DNA of 64,000 nt from Prevotella sp. E13-17. GTDB lineage: Bacteria; Bacteroidota; Bacteroidia; Bacteroidales; Bacteroidaceae. Shown here piece after piece: positions 34,006 through 45,718 of this stretch; within the stretch, counting starts at the first letter, position 1, and each line of letters starts with the position of its first letter. The notes beneath the pieces were generated by a model, which was given only the letters and a program-made list of their open reading frames with translations, had not been told where the DNA came from and did no database searches. The DNA lies in contig NZ_CP091787.1 in the NCBI RefSeq assembly GCF_022024035.1, positions 496,001-560,000 on the forward strand. The letters run 5' to 3'. The position numbers and the translations under genes were made by a program.

Positions 34006-34698
34006 ATGAGTAAACTGACAAAAAATCAAAAGTTGGTAGCTGATAAGATTGAAGCAGGGAAAGCATACTCTTTGAAAGAGGCCGCTACACTGGTTAAGGA
34101 AATCACCACAACCAAGTTTGAGGCTTCTGTAGATATCGATGTACGCTTGGGTGTTGATCCACGTAAGGCTAACCAGATGGTTCGTGGTGTCGTTTCACTG
34201 CCGAACGGAACTGGTAAGGTGACACGTGTGCTCGCTCTCTGTACTCCTGATCAGGAGGCTGCCGCTAAGGAAGCTGGTGCCGACTATGTTGGTCTCGACG
34301 AGTATATCGAGAAGATCAAAGGTGGTTGGACTGATGTTGATGTGATTATCACAATGCCCTCATGCATGGGTAAGTTGGGCCCCTTGGGTCGTGTACTCGG
34401 TCCTCGTGGCTTGATGCCTAACCCAAAGAGTGGCACTGTTACTATGGACGTTGCTAAGGCAGTGAAAGAGGTTAAGCAGGGTAAGATTGACTTTAAGGTT
34501 GATAAGGCTGGTATTGTGCACACCTCAATCGGTAAGGTTAGCTTTACTGCTGATCAGATCTATGAAAATGCTAAGGAGTTTATCTCTACCATTATCAAGC
34601 TGAAACCCGCTGCCGCTAAGGGTACATACATGAAGAGTATCTTTATTTCAAGCACTATGAGTAAGGGTATCAAGATAGATCCTAAATCAGTTGAATAA
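34006..34698 (+). CDS. rplA: 50S ribosomal protein L1
   Basis: 230 residues with the L1 hallmark [20 protein letters not shown] and [11 protein letters not shown]1 forms the mobile stalk at the tRNA exit site and in many bacteria represses its own operon by binding the mRNA leader. It sits between rplK (23 bases) and rplJ (20 bases). Confidence 0.98.
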   Translation: MSKLTKNQKLVADKIEAGKAYSLKEAATLVKEITTTKFEASVDIDVRLGVDPRKANQMVRGVVSLPNGTGKVTRVLALCTPDQEAAAKEAGADYVGLDEYIEKIKGGWTDVDVIITMPSCMGKLGPLGRVLGPRGLMPNPKSGTVTMDVAKAVKEVKQGKIDFKVDKAGIVHTSIGKVSFTADQIYENAKEFISTIIKLKPAAAKGTYMKSIFISSTMSKGIKIDPKSVE

Positions 34699-34718
34699 CT
34701 CGTTAAAAGTTTAGTAAA

Positions 34719-35234
34719 ATGAAAAAGGAAGTAAAAGATACTATTATCGTAGAACTCGGAGAGCAGCTGAAGCAATATCCTCACTTCTATCTGGTTGACT
34801 TGGCCGGACTGAATGCAGAGGCTACCAGCGACCTGCGTCGCAAGTGCTTCAAGAATGAGATTAAGCTTCTCGTTGTGAAGAACACGCTTCTCCACAAAGC
34901 TTTCGAGGCTTCAGAGATCGATTTCTCACCTCTTTACGAGTGCTTGAAGGGCAATACTGCCGTAATGTTCTGCAATACGGCAAACGTACCTGCTAAGCTT
35001 ATCAAGGAATATAAGAAGGATGGTATCCCTGCTTTGAAGGGTGCTTATGCTGAGGAGAGCATCTTCGTTGGTGCTGACAAACTTGACGAGCTTGTTGCTA
35101 TCAAGAGCAAGAACGAACTTATCGCCGAAGTTGTGGCTCTGCTGCAGTCGCCGATCAAGAATGTTGTTTCTGGCCTCAATGCCGGTGGCAAGATCCACGG
35201 CCTGCTTGACGCTGTCGCTGAGCGTAACAAATAA
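34719..35234 (+). CDS. rplJ: 50S ribosomal protein L10
   Basis: 171 residues: LVDLAGLNAEATSDLRRKCF and VVKNTLLHKAFE are typical of the rRNA-binding N-terminal domain, and the C-terminal helix (NVVSGLNAGGKIHGLLDAVAE) carries the L12 dimers. It anchors the L7/L12 stalk. rplL follows after 49 AT-rich bases. Confidence 0.97.
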   Translation: MKKEVKDTIIVELGEQLKQYPHFYLVDLAGLNAEATSDLRRKCFKNEIKLLVVKNTLLHKAFEASEIDFSPLYECLKGNTAVMFCNTANVPAKLIKEYKKDGIPALKGAYAEESIFVGADKLDELVAIKSKNELIAEVVALLQSPIKNVVSGLNAGGKIHGLLDAVAERNK

Positions 35235-35283
35235 GCGAAAAAGTAATTTCATTAACATTAAAAACAATTAAAATTTAAATAAA

Positions 35284-35664
35284 ATGGCAGATATCAAAGC
35301 TATTGCAGAAGAGTTGGTAAACCTTACTGTAAAAGAAGTTAACGAGTTGGCAACAGTCCTGAAGGACGAGTATGGAATTGAGCCTGCTGCTGCAGCCGTT
35401 GCTGTAGCTGCTGGTCCCGCTGCTGGTGGCGCTGCTCCCGCAGCTGAGGAGAAGACCTCTTTCGATGTAATCCTGAAGGAGGTTGGCGCTGCTAAGTTGC
35501 AGGTTGTAAAGGCTGTTAAGGAAGCTTGCGGTCTGGGCCTGAAAGAGGCTAAGGATCTCGTAGACGGTGCTCCTGCTACCGTTAAGGAAGGTCTGGCTAA
35601 GGAAGAGGCTGAGAACCTGAAGAAGGCTATCGAGGCTGCTGGTGCCGTAGTTGAGCTGAAGTAA
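35284..35664 (+). CDS. rplL: 50S ribosomal protein L7/L12
   Basis: 126 residues: an N-terminal dimerisation region ([20 protein letters not shown]), an Ala/Gly-rich hinge ([18 protein letters not shown]) and the C-terminal factor-binding domain ([32 protein letters not shown]). It recruits translation GTPases. A hairpin with a T-run separates it from rpoB (35688-35735). Confidence 0.98.
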   Translation: MADIKAIAEELVNLTVKEVNELATVLKDEYGIEPAAAAVAVAAGPAAGGAAPAAEEKTSFDVILKEVGAAKLQVVKAVKEACGLGLKEAKDLVDGAPATVKEGLAKEEAENLKKAIEAAGAVVELK

Positions 35665-35687
35665 TTTTAAGCACAACAATATTTAAT

Positions 35688-35735
35688 GGTTAGGGACTCT
35701 CAAGTAGAGGGTTCCTAGCCTTTTCTTGTCTTTTT
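35688..35735 (+). terminator. Attenuator-like hairpin between rplL and rpoB
   Basis: GGTTAGG (35688-35694) and CTCT pair with AGAG and the CCTAGCC ending at 35720, with a small internal bulge, followed by a T-rich run (TTTTCTTGTCTTTTT). In enterobacteria a partial terminator at this point lowers rpoBC transcription relative to rplJL; this looks equivalent. No TAnnTTTG promoter is seen between it and rpoB. Confidence 0.75.
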
Positions 35736-35740
35736 ATAGA

Positions 35741-35772
35741 TCCGGTTTGACCGGAGACTCCGGAATCTCCGG
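35741..35772 (+). promoter_or_regulatory. Competing hairpins in the rpoB leader
   Basis: TCCGG (35741-35745) can pair with CCGGA (35751-35755), or CCGGAGA (35751-35757) can pair perfectly with TCTCCGG (35766-35772). The two folds share bases and exclude each other. They lie 26 bases before the rpoB ATG and just after the attenuator. Confidence 0.6.
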
Positions 35773-35797
35773 CTTTATAGAATCATTACATTATCAT

Positions 35798-38700
35798 ATG
35801 ACATCGAAAGTAATAGACAACAGAGTAAACTTTGGTAGCGTCAAGAATCCTATGCCGCTGCCGGATTTCCTCGATGTGCAATTAAAGTCTTTCAAAGACT
35901 TCCTGCAGTTAGACACTCCGCCTGAGGAACGCAAGAACGACGGTTTGTATAAGGTGTTCGCAGAGAACTTCCCTATCACTGATACTCGTAATAATTTCGT
36001 CCTTGAGTTCTTGGATTATTATATCGACCCGCCTCGCTACACCATCGATGAGTGTTTGGAGCGTGGTCTGACTTATAGTGTACCTTTGAAGGCTAAGCTG
36101 AAGCTATACTGCACGGATCCTGACCACGAGGATTTCGGAACAGTGATCCAGGATGTATTCCTCGGTCCTATTCCTTATATGACAGCTAACGGTACGTTTG
36201 TGATAAATGGTGCCGAGCGCGTTGTCGTTTCACAGTTGCACCGTTCGCCTGGCGTATTCTTTGGCCAGAACGTGCATGCAAACGGCACCTTGCTGTATTC
36301 AGCCCGTATCATCCCATTCAAGGGTTCTTGGATTGAATTCGCTACTGACATCAACAATGTGATGTATGCGTATATCGATCGTAAGAAGAAGTTGCCTGTT
36401 ACTACGCTGCTGCGTGCCATCGGTTACGAAACCGATAAGGACATTCTGCAGATTTTCGACCTCGCCGAGGAGGTGAAGGTTAATAAGACTGCTCTGAAGA
36501 AGGTGGTTGGCTGTAAGCTGGCTGCCCGTGTGCTGAAGAGCTGGAATGAGGACTTCGTAGATGAGGATACCGGTGAGGTTGTTTCAATCGAGCGTAACGA
36601 GGTGATCATGGATCGTGAGACCGAGATCACGGAGGACAACATGATTGACATCCTTGAGAGTGGTGCTCAGACTATTCTGGTTCATAAGGACGAGAATACG
36701 GCTCAGGACTTCTCTATCATCTTCAATACGTTGGCCAAGGACCCATCAAACTCAGAGAAAGAGGCTGTGCTCTACATCTACCGTCAGTTGCGTAATGCTG
36801 ATCCTGCCGATGATGCCAGCGCTCGTGAGGTGATCCAGAACCTGTTCTTCTCTGACAAGCGTTATGACCTGGGTGATGTGGGTCGCTACAGAATCAATAA
36901 GAAGTTGGGACTCGACACCGATATGGATGTTCGTGTGCTGACAAAAGAAGATATTATCGAGATTATCAAATATCTCATCCAGCTGATCAACTCTAAGGCT
37001 GCTGTCGATGATATTGACCACCTGTCAAACCGTCGCGTGCGCACCGTTGGTGAACAGCTGTCTAACCAGTTCTCGATTGGTCTGGCACGTATGAGCCGCA
37101 CCATTCGTGAGCGCATGAACGTGCGTGACAACGAGGTGTTCACACCTACGGACTTGATCAACGCTAAGACGATTTCTAGTGTTATCAACTCGTTCTTCGG
37201 AACAAACCCACTGTCACAGTTCATGGACCAGACGAATCCTCTGGCAGAGGTTACTCACAAGCGTCGTCTCTCGGCCCTCGGTCCTGGCGGTCTGTCTCGT
37301 GAGCGTGCCGGCTTCGAGGTTCGTGACGTACACTACACACACTACGGTCGTCTGTGTCCTATCGAGAGCCCAGAAGGACCTAACATCGGTCTGATTTCTT
37401 CGCTCTGTGTATATGCTAAGATTAATGAGCTGGGCTTCATTCAGACTCCTTATCGTAAGGTGGAGAATGGTGTTGCCAACTTAAATAATGATGATATCGT
37501 ATATCTGACTGCCGAGGAGGAAGAGAACTTTATCATTGGTCAGGGTAATGCTCCTTTGAACGATGATGGTACGTTCATTCGTCCCGTCGTTAAGTGTCGT
37601 CAGGATGCCGACTTCCCTGTCGTTCCTCCCTCAGAGGTGAACCTGATGGATGTATCTCCACAGCAGATTGCCTCTATCGCTGCATCTCTGATTCCTTTCT
37701 TGGAGCACGACGATGCTCACCGTGCACTGATGGGATCTAACATGATGCGTCAGGCTGTACCTCTGCTTCACAACGAAGCTCCTATCGTCGGTACTGGTAT
37801 CGAGAAACAGGTTTGTGAGAATTCTCGTACCATGGTAACTGCCGAGGGCGATGGTGTTATCGAGTATGTCGATGCTACGACCATTCGTATCCTCTACGAT
37901 CGCACAGAGGACGAGGAGTTTGTAAGCTTCGAGCCTGCACTGAAGGAATACCGTATTGCTAAGTTCCGTCGTACCAACCAGAACATGACCATCGACTTGC
38001 GTCCTATCTGCAATAAGGGACAGCGTGTGAAGAAGGGTGATATCCTGACTGAGGGTTATGCTACTGAGAATGGCGAACTGGCTCTGGGTCGTAACCTGTT
38101 GGTGGCTTACATGCCTTGGAAGGGTTACAACTACGAGGATGCTATCGTTTTGAACGAGCGTATCGTTCGTGAGGATGTGCTGACTTCAGTTCACGTGGAT
38201 GAGTACTCTCTTGATGTGCGTGAGACAAAACGTGGTATGGAGGAGTTCACCGCTGATATTCCTAACGTCAGTGAGGAAGCTACTAAGGACCTCGATGAGA
38301 ATGGCGTAATTCGCGTTGGTGCTCGTGTAGAGCCAGGCGATATCCTGATTGGTAAGATTTCACCTAAGGGCGAAAGCGATCCTTCACCTGAAGAGAAACT
38401 GCTTCGTGCTATCTTCGGTGACAAGGCTGGCGACGTGAAGGACTCTTCACTGAAGGCTAACCCCTCACTGACGGGTGTCGTTATCGATAAGAAACTGTTT
38501 GCTCGTGCTATCAAGACTCGTCAGACCAAGATGCAGGATAAGCAGATCCTGGCTAAGATCGACGAGGAGTATGAGGCAAAGGTTGAGGACCTGAAGGATA
38601 TCCTGGTTGATAAGTTGCTGGAGCTGACCAAGGGCAGAACTTCACAGGGTGTGAAGGACTACACTGGTGCAGAGATTATCTCTAAGGGTTCTAAGTTCAC

Positions 38701-39610
38701 CATGACAAACCTGAAGAATCTGGAGTATGGTGACGTGCAGACAAGCAACTGGACCAATGATGAGCACAAGAACACGCTGATTGCTCAGCTCATCATCAAC
38801 TATATGAAGAAGTACAAACTGCTTGATGCAGAGATGAAGCGTAAGAAGTTTGCAATCACCATCGGTGACGAGCTGCCTTCTGGCATCCTGCAGATGGCTA
38901 AGGTCTATGTAGCTAAGAAACGTAAGATCGGTGTGGGTGATAAGCTGGCTGGTCGTCACGGTAACAAGGGTATCGTGTCTAAGGTCGTACGTCAGGAGGA
39001 TATGCCATTCCTCGAGGATGGTCGTCCTGTTGACTTGGTACTGAACCCACTGGGTGTGCCTTCTCGTATGAACCTCGGTCAGATCTTCGAGGCTATCCTC
39101 GGTGCTGCCGGTAAGCGTCTGGGCGTGAAGTTCGCTACACCTATCTTCGACGGTGCTAAGCTGGAAGACCTGGCTGAGTGGACCGACAAGGCAGGTCTGC
39201 CTCGTCTGTGCTCTACCCACCTGTATGACGGTGAGACCGGTGAGCGCTTCGACCAGCCTGCAACGGTAGGTATCACTTACTTCTTGAAACTGGGTCACAT
39301 GGTAGAGGATAAGATGCACGCTCGTTCTATCGGCCCATACAGTCTTATCACGCAGCAGCCTCTCGGTGGTAAAGCACAGTTTGGTGGTCAGCGTTTTGGT
39401 GAGATGGAGGTTTGGGCACTGGAGGCCTTCGGTGCCAGCCATGTGCTTCAGGAAATTCTGACAATCAAGTCTGACGATACTGTTGGTCGTTCTAAGGCTT
39501 ACGAGGCTATCGTTAAGGGTGAACCTATGCCTACACCTGGTATTCCAGAGTCACTCAACGTGCTGTTGCATGAACTGCGTGGTCTTGGACTCAGCGTAAC
39601 CCTCGACTGA
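35798..39610 (+). CDS. rpoB: RNA polymerase beta subunit
   Basis: 1270 residues from the ATG at 35798. This start gives the Bacteroidetes-type N-terminus ([20 protein letters not shown], then [20 protein letters not shown]); 24 more codons are open upstream but run through the leader hairpins, so I reject them. Rifampicin-region residues are the ordinary ones ([20 protein letters not shown], then [12 protein letters not shown]). Other core motifs: [12 protein letters not shown] and the C-terminal [15 protein letters not shown]. With beta-prime it forms the catalytic cleft. rpoC follows after 40 bases containing a 7-bp tandem repeat. Confidence 0.97.
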   Translation: MTSKVIDNRVNFGSVKNPMPLPDFLDVQLKSFKDFLQLDTPPEERKNDGLYKVFAENFPITDTRNNFVLEFLDYYIDPPRYTIDECLERGLTYSVPLKAKLKLYCTDPDHEDFGTVIQDVFLGPIPYMTANGTFVINGAERVVVSQLHRSPGVFFGQNVHANGTLLYSARIIPFKGSWIEFATDINNVMYAYIDRKKKLPVTTLLRAIGYETDKDILQIFDLAEEVKVNKTALKKVVGCKLAARVLKSWNEDFVDEDTGEVVSIERNEVIMDRETEITEDNMIDILESGAQTILVHKDENTAQDFSIIFNTLAKDPSNSEKEAVLYIYRQLRNADPADDASAREVIQNLFFSDKRYDLGDVGRYRINKKLGLDTDMDVRVLTKEDIIEIIKYLIQLINSKAAVDDIDHLSNRRVRTVGEQLSNQFSIGLARMSRTIRERMNVRDNEVFTPTDLINAKTISSVINSFFGTNPLSQFMDQTNPLAEVTHKRRLSALGPGGLSRERAGFEVRDVHYTHYGRLCPIESPEGPNIGLISSLCVYAKINELGFIQTPYRKVENGVANLNNDDIVYLTAEEEENFIIGQGNAPLNDDGTFIRPVVKCRQDADFPVVPPSEVNLMDVSPQQIASIAASLIPFLEHDDAHRALMGSNMMRQAVPLLHNEAPIVGTGIEKQVCENSRTMVTAEGDGVIEYVDATTIRILYDRTEDEEFVSFEPALKEYRIAKFRRTNQNMTIDLRPICNKGQRVKKGDILTEGYATENGELALGRNLLVAYMPWKGYNYEDAIVLNERIVREDVLTSVHVDEYSLDVRETKRGMEEFTADIPNVSEEATKDLDENGVIRVGARVEPGDILIGKISPKGESDPSPEEKLLRAIFGDKAGDVKDSSLKANPSLTGVVIDKKLFARAIKTRQTKMQDKQILAKIDEEYEAKVEDLKDILVDKLLELTKGRTSQGVKDYTGAEIISKGSKFTMTNLKNLEYGDVQTSNWTNDEHKNTLIAQLIINYMKKYKLLDAEMKRKKFAITIGDELPSGILQMAKVYVAKKRKIGVGDKLAGRHGNKGIVSKVVRQEDMPFLEDGRPVDLVLNPLGVPSRMNLGQIFEAILGAAGKRLGVKFATPIFDGAKLEDLAEWTDKAGLPRLCSTHLYDGETGERFDQPATVGITYFLKLGHMVEDKMHARSIGPYSLITQQPLGGKAQFGGQRFGEMEVWALEAFGASHVLQEILTIKSDDTVGRSKAYEAIVKGEPMPTPGIPESLNVLLHELRGLGLSVTLD

Positions 39611-39620
39611 TGATATTTTG

Positions 39621-39645
39621 AATTAAGAATTAAGAATTAAGAATT
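39621..39645. repeat. Tandem AATTAAG repeat between rpoB and rpoC
   Basis: Three exact AATTAAG units plus AATT fill most of the 40-base rpoB-rpoC gap. A similar array lies between rpsS and rplV (60697-60729). Confidence 0.85.
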
Positions 39646-39650
39646 GAAAT

Positions 39651-42600
39651 ATGGCTTTCAAGAAAGATTCAAAGACAAAGAATAACTTCACCAAGATCAC
39701 CATCGGATTGGCCTCTCCCGAGGAAATCCTCGAGAGTTCTTTCGGTGAGGTTACCAAGCCTGAGACCATCAACTATCGTACCTATAAGCCTGAGCGCGAC
39801 GGTCTGTTCTGTGAGCGTATCTTCGGTCCTACTAAGGACTATGAGTGCGCCTGCGGTAAGTACAAGCGTATCCGCTATAAGGGTATCGTTTGTGACCGAT
39901 GCGGTGTTGAGGTGACCGAGAAGAAGGTACGTCGTGAGCGTAGCGGACATATTGAACTTGTTGTGCCCGTAGCTCATATCTGGTATTTCCGCAGTTTGCC
40001 TAACAAGATTGGCTATCTGCTGGGATTGCCTACAAAGAAGTTGGATGCAATTATCTACTACGAGCGCTACGTCGTTATCCAGCCTGGTGTGCTGGAGGGT
40101 CGTAAGGATGCAGAGGGTAATCCTTTGCTGGGCTCACAGAAGTATGACTTGCTCTCTGAAGAAGAGTATAATGATCTGCTCGATAACCAGCTGTCTGAGG
40201 ACAACTACTATCTGGATGACAGCGATCCTAACAAGTTCGTTGCTAAGATGGGTGCCGAGGCTGTTTATGAACTGCTTCAGGGACTTGACCTTGACTCTCT
40301 GTCGTACGAACTGCGTGACCGCGCTAATACCGACTCTTCTCAGCAGCGTAAGAACGAGGCTCTGAAGCGTCTGCAAGTAGTAGAGGCTTTCCGCTCTTCT
40401 GTAGAGAAGGGTATTAACCGTCCTGAGTGGATGATCATGAAGATTATCCCTGTGACACCTCCTGAGCTTCGTCCTCTGGTGCCCCTGGATGGTGGACGTT
40501 TCGCTACATCGGATTTGAACGACCTCTATCGTCGTGTCATCATCCGTAACAACCGTCTGAAGCGACTGATGGAGATTCATGCTCCTGAGGTGATTCTGCG
40601 AAATGAGAAGCGTATGCTGCAGGAGGCTGTTGACTCATTGTTCGACAATAGTCGTAAGTCGTCTGCGGTGAAGAGCGACAGCAACCGTCCTCTGAAGTCT
40701 CTCTCTGACTCATTGAAGGGTAAGTCTGGTCGTTTCCGTCAGAACTTGCTCGGTAAGCGTGTTGACTACTCAGCTCGTTCGGTTATCGTCGTTGGTCCTG
40801 AGTTGAAGATGGGTGAGTGTGGTCTGCCTAAGTTGATGGCTGCCGAGCTGTATAAGCCATTCATTATCCGTAAGCTTATTGAGCGCGGCATTGTGAAGAC
40901 TGTTAAGAGCGCCAAGAAGATTGTGGACCGTCGTGAACCTGTGATCTGGGACATCCTGGAGAATGTCATGAAGGGACACCCTGTATTGCTGAACCGTGCA
41001 CCAACACTGCACCGTCTGGGTATTCAGGCTTTCCAGCCTAAATTGATTGAGGGTAAGGCTATCCAGTTGCACCCATTGGCATGTACGGCGTTCAACGCCG
41101 ACTTCGATGGTGACCAGATGGCTGTTCACCTCCCCTTGTCAAATGAGGCTATCCTCGAGGCTCAGCTGCTGATGCTGCAGAGCCATAATATTCTGAACCC
41201 TGCCAATGGCGCACCTATCACCGTTCCTTCGCAGGATATGGTGCTTGGTCTGTATTATATCACAAAGATTCGTCCGGGAGCTAAGGGTGAGGGACTCTCA
41301 TTCTATGGCCCAGAAGAGGCTATTATTGCTCACAACGAGGGTAAGTGCGACCTCCATGCACAGGTAAAGGTGATTGTTGACGATGTGGTTGACGGCATCA
41401 AGGTGCGTCATCAGGTTGAGACCTCTGTAGGTCGTGTGATTGTCAATGGTATCATTCCTGATGAGGTTGGTTTCGTAAATAAGGTCATCTCTAAGAAGTC
41501 TCTGCGTGATATTATTGCCGATGTGATTAAGAACGTAGGTTTTGCAGAGGCTTGTGAGTTCCTTGATGGTATTAAGAACCTGGGTTACCGTATGGCATAT
41601 CTGGCTGGTCTGTCGTTCAACCTTGATGATATTATCATTCCTAAGGAGAAGGCCGATCTGATTGCTAAGGGTAATGAAGAGGTACAGCAGATCACCGACA
41701 ACTATAATATGGGATTCATCACCGATAACGAGCGTTATAATCAGGTTATTGATACATGGACACACGTCAATAATGATATCGGTAACATCCTGATGAAGGA
41801 GATGACTGAGGCTGACCAGGGCTTCAATGCCGTATTCATGATGCTTGACTCTGGTGCCCGTGGTAGTAAAGACCAGATTAAACAGCTTTCCGGTATCCGT
41901 GGTCTGATGGCTAAGCCTCAGAAAGCTGGTGCCGAGGGACATCAGATTATTGAGAACCCCATTCTGTCAAACTTTAAGGAGGGTATGTCTGTGTTGGAGT
42001 ACTTCATCTCTACGCACGGTGCTCGTAAGGGTTTGGCTGATACGGCCATGAAGACTGCCGACGCTGGTTACCTGACTCGTCGTCTGGTTGACGTTTCACA
42101 TGACGTGATTATCAACGAGGAAGACTGTGGCACGCTCCGTGGTCTGGTTTGCACAGCCCTGAAGAGCGGTGACGAGGTGATTTCTTCTCTCTCTGAGCGT
42201 ATCCTGGGTCGTGTATCTGTTCATGACGTGATCAATCCTAAGACCGGTGAGGTGATTGTTCCTGCTGGTGAGGAAATCACCGAGGCTATTGCTGAGGAAA
42301 TTGAGAAGTCTGAAATCGAGAGCGTTGAGATTCGTTCAGTGCTCACTTGTGAGTCGAAGAAGGGTGTCTGCATGAAGTGTTACGGACGTAACCTCGCAAC
42401 CCGTCGTATGGTTCAGAAGGGTGAGGCTGTCGGTGTGATTGCCGCACAGGCTATCGGTGAACCTGGTACTCAGCTGACTCTGCGTACGTTCCACGCCGGT
42501 GGTGTGGCTGCCAACGCAGCTGCTAATGCAAGTATCGTATCTAAGTACGAGAGTGCACGCATCGAACTCGAGGAGGTACGTACTGTTCCGTTTGATGAGG

Positions 42601-43982
42601 ATGGACGCGAGTGCGAGATGGTTGTCAGCCGTCTGGGTGAACTTCGTTTCGTTGATCCTAATACAAAGATTGTGCTCTCTACGGTGAACGTTCCTTATGG
42701 TTCTTCACTCTATTTCAAGAATGGCGACGTGGTTGCTAAGGGCGACAAGATTGCTCAGTGGGACCCATTCAACGCTGTTATTGTAACTGAGTACAGTGGT
42801 ACCTTGAGATTCAATGATGTCATCGAGGGTGTAACTTTCCGTGCCGAGACCGACGAAACTACTGGCTTGACAGAGAAGATCGTCACTGAGTCTAAGGACA
42901 AGACGAAGGTGCCAACCTGTGATGTGCTGGACGCTAATGGCGAGAAAATCGGTACTTATAACTTCCCTGTGGGTGGTCACGTGGTGGTTGAGGATGGACA
43001 GACAGTGAAGACTGGTGAAACCCTCGTAAAGATTCCTCGTGCTGCTGCTAAGGGTGGTGATATTACCGCCGGTCTGCCTCGTGTAACTGAGCTCTTCGAG
43101 GCTCGTAACCCATCTAACCCTGCTGTCGTAAGTGAAATTGATGGTGAGGTAACCATGGGTAAGGTAAAGCGTGGTAACCGTGAGATCATCGTCACCTCTA
43201 AGTCTGGCGACCAGCGTAAGTACTTGGTGTCTCTGTCTAAGCAGATTCTGGTACAGGAACACGATGCTGTTCGTGCTGGTACTCCTCTGTCTGATGGTGC
43301 TATCACTCCAAGCGATATCCTTGCCATTAAGGGTCCCACCGCTGTTCAGGAGTATATCGTTAACGAGGTGCAGGACGTGTATCGTCTGCAGGGTATCAAA
43401 ATCAACGATAAGCACTTCGAGATCATTGTGCGTCAGATGATGCGTAAGGTACAGATTAATGATCCTGGTGATACTTCATTCCTTGAGTCTGACATCATCG
43501 ATAAGCTTGACTTCGCAGAGGAAAACGATCGTATCTGGGGTAAGAAGGTTGTTGTTGATGCCGGTGACTCTGAGAACCTGCAGAAGGGACAGATCGTCAC
43601 AGCTCGTCGCTTGCGTGATGAGAACACTTCTCTGAAGCGTCGCGACTTGCGTACCGTTCAGGTGCGCGACGCTGTGCCTGCTACTTCTACTCAGATTCTG
43701 CAAGGTATCACACGCGCTGCCCTCCAGACTAAGTCGTTCATGTCGGCTGCATCGTTCCAGGAAACCACGAAGGTTCTGAACGAGGCTGCTATCCGAGGTA
43801 AGCAGGACTTCCTCGAAGGCATGAAGGAGAACGTAATCTGCGGTCATTTGATTCCTGCAGGTACTGGTCTGCGTGAGTTTGAGAAGATTATTGTTGGCTC
43901 AAAGGAAGACTATGAGCGCATGCAGGCAAACCGCAAAAATGTGTTGGACTTTGTAGAAGAGTCTGTACTCGATGAGAACTAA
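39651..43982 (+). CDS. rpoC: RNA polymerase beta-prime subunit
   Basis: 1443 residues. The catalytic Mg-binding motif NADFDGDQ lies at residues 482-489 (Asp 484, 486, 488). The N-terminal zinc finger ([20 protein letters not shown]) and a second cysteine set ([16 protein letters not shown]) are intact, and the trigger-loop/bridge-helix region ([22 protein letters not shown]) is conserved. The length is in the range of other Bacteroidetes subunits. It ends just before a good terminator (44013-44045), which closes the rpoBC transcription unit. Confidence 0.99.
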   Translation: MAFKKDSKTKNNFTKITIGLASPEEILESSFGEVTKPETINYRTYKPERDGLFCERIFGPTKDYECACGKYKRIRYKGIVCDRCGVEVTEKKVRRERSGHIELVVPVAHIWYFRSLPNKIGYLLGLPTKKLDAIIYYERYVVIQPGVLEGRKDAEGNPLLGSQKYDLLSEEEYNDLLDNQLSEDNYYLDDSDPNKFVAKMGAEAVYELLQGLDLDSLSYELRDRANTDSSQQRKNEALKRLQVVEAFRSSVEKGINRPEWMIMKIIPVTPPELRPLVPLDGGRFATSDLNDLYRRVIIRNNRLKRLMEIHAPEVILRNEKRMLQEAVDSLFDNSRKSSAVKSDSNRPLKSLSDSLKGKSGRFRQNLLGKRVDYSARSVIVVGPELKMGECGLPKLMAAELYKPFIIRKLIERGIVKTVKSAKKIVDRREPVIWDILENVMKGHPVLLNRAPTLHRLGIQAFQPKLIEGKAIQLHPLACTAFNADFDGDQMAVHLPLSNEAILEAQLLMLQSHNILNPANGAPITVPSQDMVLGLYYITKIRPGAKGEGLSFYGPEEAIIAHNEGKCDLHAQVKVIVDDVVDGIKVRHQVETSVGRVIVNGIIPDEVGFVNKVISKKSLRDIIADVIKNVGFAEACEFLDGIKNLGYRMAYLAGLSFNLDDIIIPKEKADLIAKGNEEVQQITDNYNMGFITDNERYNQVIDTWTHVNNDIGNILMKEMTEADQGFNAVFMMLDSGARGSKDQIKQLSGIRGLMAKPQKAGAEGHQIIENPILSNFKEGMSVLEYFISTHGARKGLADTAMKTADAGYLTRRLVDVSHDVIINEEDCGTLRGLVCTALKSGDEVISSLSERILGRVSVHDVINPKTGEVIVPAGEEITEAIAEEIEKSEIESVEIRSVLTCESKKGVCMKCYGRNLATRRMVQKGEAVGVIAAQAIGEPGTQLTLRTFHAGGVAANAAANASIVSKYESARIELEEVRTVPFDEDGRECEMVVSRLGELRFVDPNTKIVLSTVNVPYGSSLYFKNGDVVAKGDKIAQWDPFNAVIVTEYSGTLRFNDVIEGVTFRAETDETTGLTEKIVTESKDKTKVPTCDVLDANGEKIGTYNFPVGGHVVVEDGQTVKTGETLVKIPRAAAKGGDITAGLPRVTELFEARNPSNPAVVSEIDGEVTMGKVKRGNREIIVTSKSGDQRKYLVSLSKQILVQEHDAVRAGTPLSDGAITPSDILAIKGPTAVQEYIVNEVQDVYRLQGIKINDKHFEIIVRQMMRKVQINDPGDTSFLESDIIDKLDFAEENDRIWGKKVVVDAGDSENLQKGQIVTARRLRDENTSLKRRDLRTVQVRDAVPATSTQILQGITRAALQTKSFMSAASFQETTKVLNEAAIRGKQDFLEGMKENVICGHLIPAGTGLREFEKIIVGSKEDYERMQANRKNVLDFVEESVLDEN

Positions 43983-44012
43983 TATGTATCTTACATAATT
44001 AGCATTATATTA

Positions 44013-44045
44013 AAGGCCGAAAGTTTTTGTACTTTCGGCTTTTTT
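44013..44045 (+). terminator. Terminator of rpoBC
   Basis: GCCGAAAGT (44016-44024) pairs with ACTTTCGGC (44031-44039) around TTTTTGT-type loop bases, extended by A-T pairs, followed by a T-run. Confidence 0.92.
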
Positions 44046-44087
44046 GTTTATTTTTGCATGTCATTAATTATTTAATACCAAAAGAAT

Positions 44088-44408
44088 ATGAACGAAAACG
44101 ATCAGAAACAACAGGGACTTCAAGTAGAACTTTTGCCCGATAAGGCGCAGGGGGAATATGCTAACTTCGCAATTATTACGCATTCTTCGTCAGAGTTTGT
44201 CGTTGACTTCGCCCGTATGCTGCCAGGATTGGCTAAGGCACAGGTCCGTAGTCGTGTTATCTTGGCACCTGAACATGCAAAGCGTCTGTTGGGGGCATTA
44301 CAGGAAAACATTATGCGTTATGAAAAGACCTTTGGGCCTATTAAAATGCCAGAGCAGGCAGGCCCGCGCACTATTGCCCCATTCAATAGCGGCAAAGGCG
44401 AAGCATAG
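44088..44408 (+). CDS. DUF3467 domain protein
   Basis: A 106-residue protein: polar N-terminus, then the core EYANFAIITHSSSEFVVDFARMLPG and AQVRSRVILAPEHAKRLLGALQENI, and a flexible end. This matches DUF3467, a small cytosolic family common in Bacteroidetes and placed, as here, between rpoC and rpsL. No biochemical function is known to me. The linkage to RNA polymerase and ribosomal genes hints at an information-processing role, but that is inference. It has its own hairpin terminator. Confidence 0.9.
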   Translation: MNENDQKQQGLQVELLPDKAQGEYANFAIITHSSSEFVVDFARMLPGLAKAQVRSRVILAPEHAKRLLGALQENIMRYEKTFGPIKMPEQAGPRTIAPFNSGKGEA

Positions 44409-44432
44409 GTTGCTCCTTGAATCTTAATTATC

Positions 44433-44477
44433 ACAATTTATATCTCAAAGCATGATCGGTTTTGAGATATAAATTGT
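44433..44477. terminator. Perfect 17-bp AT-rich hairpin after the DUF3467 gene
   Basis: ACAATTTATATCTCAAA (44433-44449) is exactly complementary to 44461-44477 with an 11-base loop. Very low GC for a terminator and not followed by a long T-run, but well placed 25 bases past the stop. Confidence 0.6.
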
Positions 44478-44559
44478 TAAAAACCTTATTTTTTGTTAAA
44501 CTTACACTTTTTAAAGAATATTCCTTTCTTATAAATTAGGTGGATTGGGGAAAATGTCG

Positions 44560-44567
44560 TACCTTTG
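44560..44567 (+). promoter_or_regulatory. -7 promoter box (TACCTTTG) for rpsL-rpsG-fusA
   Basis: TACCTTTG followed by GCACCCCGAAAT. The whole ~40-base core is nearly the same as the rpsJ promoter (54902-54944). The -33 position holds TTAGG rather than TTTGG. The leader to rpsL would be about 90 bases. Confidence 0.82.
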
Positions 44568-44663
44568 CACCCCGAAATGTCCCTGCGATTAACGAGGGGA
44601 TATTGTGGCGTATAGAATATATACAATATAAATATATAATAAAAACAAAAAATTAAAGTAATT

Positions 44664-45044
44664 ATGCCTACAATTTCACAATTGGTTCGCAAAGGCAGAA
44701 AGGAAATCGTTGACAAGTCAAAGTCACCAGCTTTGGATAACTGTCCTCAGCGTCGTGGTGTCTGTGTACGTGTCTATACGACAACTCCTAAAAAGCCTAA
44801 TTCGGCTATGCGTAAAGTAGCCCGTGTTCGTTTGACTAACCAGAAGGAAGTCAACAGTTACATTCCCGGAGAGGGTCACAACCTGCAGGAGCACTCAATC
44901 GTATTGGTGCGTGGTGGTCGTGTAAAAGACCTTCCTGGTGTACGTTATCACATCGTTCGTGGTACTCTTGATACCGCTGGCGTAGCAAACCGCACACAGC
45001 GTCGTTCTAAGTACGGTGCTAAGCGTCCAAAGGCCAAGAAGTAA
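44664..45044 (+). CDS. rpsL: 30S ribosomal protein S12
   Basis: 126 residues: [20 protein letters not shown] start, [12 protein letters not shown] with Lys at residue 43, and [14 protein letters not shown]. Lys43 and the second Lys region are the sites altered in streptomycin-resistant mutants; both are unmodified here. First gene of the str operon; rpsG starts 158 bases later. Confidence 0.99.
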   Translation: MPTISQLVRKGRKEIVDKSKSPALDNCPQRRGVCVRVYTTTPKKPNSAMRKVARVRLTNQKEVNSYIPGEGHNLQEHSIVLVRGGRVKDLPGVRYHIVRGTLDTAGVANRTQRRSKYGAKRPKAKK

Positions 45045-45202
45045 AAACTAACCGGTGAAGGTTAGAAGGCCAAAAACAAAAAGAAACAAACCCGTTTTGC
45101 TGGAGAATTGTTAATAGACAGGTTGAGTAAATGCCCGAGAGCGTGGCGTTGAAGAACAGACAAAGAACAGCCCCAAGCAGACAAAAAGAACAAAACAACA
45201 AA

Positions 45203-45679
45203 ATGAGAAAAGCAAAACCAAAGAAGCGCGTGATCCTTCCCGATCCCGTGTTCAACGACCAGAAGGTCTCAAAGTTTGTGAATCATCTGATGTTCGACGG
45301 TAAAAAGTCGAAGTCTTATGAGATTTTCTACAACTCTCTGGAGATTGTAAAAGACAAGATGAAGGATGCAGAGAAGGCTCCCCTGGAAATCTGGAAGCAG
45401 GCTCTGGATAATATCACTCCTCAGGTAGAGGTTAAGAGCCGTCGTATCGGTGGTGCTACTTTCCAGGTCCCCACAGAGATTCGCCCAGACCGTAAGGAGA
45501 GCATTTCAATGAAGAATATGATCCAGTTTGCTCGCAAGCGCAGTGGTAAGTCAATGTCTGACAAGCTGGCTGCTGAGATTATGGACGCATTCAATAATCA
45601 GGGTGGTGCCTTCAAGCGTAAGGAGGATATGCATCGTATGGCTGAGGCTAACCGTGCATTCGCACACTTCCGCTTCTAA
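45203..45679 (+). CDS. rpsG: 30S ribosomal protein S7
   Basis: 158 residues from the ATG at 45203 ([19 protein letters not shown]), the family-type start; an open extension of 24 codons upstream has no S7 similarity. The core [33 protein letters not shown] and [23 protein letters not shown] end are standard. S7 nucleates the 30S head and often represses the str operon. fusA follows after 39 bases. Confidence 0.98.
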   Translation: MRKAKPKKRVILPDPVFNDQKVSKFVNHLMFDGKKSKSYEIFYNSLEIVKDKMKDAEKAPLEIWKQALDNITPQVEVKSRRIGGATFQVPTEIRPDRKESISMKNMIQFARKRSGKSMSDKLAAEIMDAFNNQGGAFKRKEDMHRMAEANRAFAHFRF

Positions 45680-45718
45680 TTAAGTTAAAAGGTATAATAG
45701 TATAAAGGTAAAGAGACA

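Noticed and set aside
35726..35797. An earlier rpoB start at 35726
   Set aside because: The 24 added codons cover the attenuator tail and leader hairpins and do not match RpoB N-termini.
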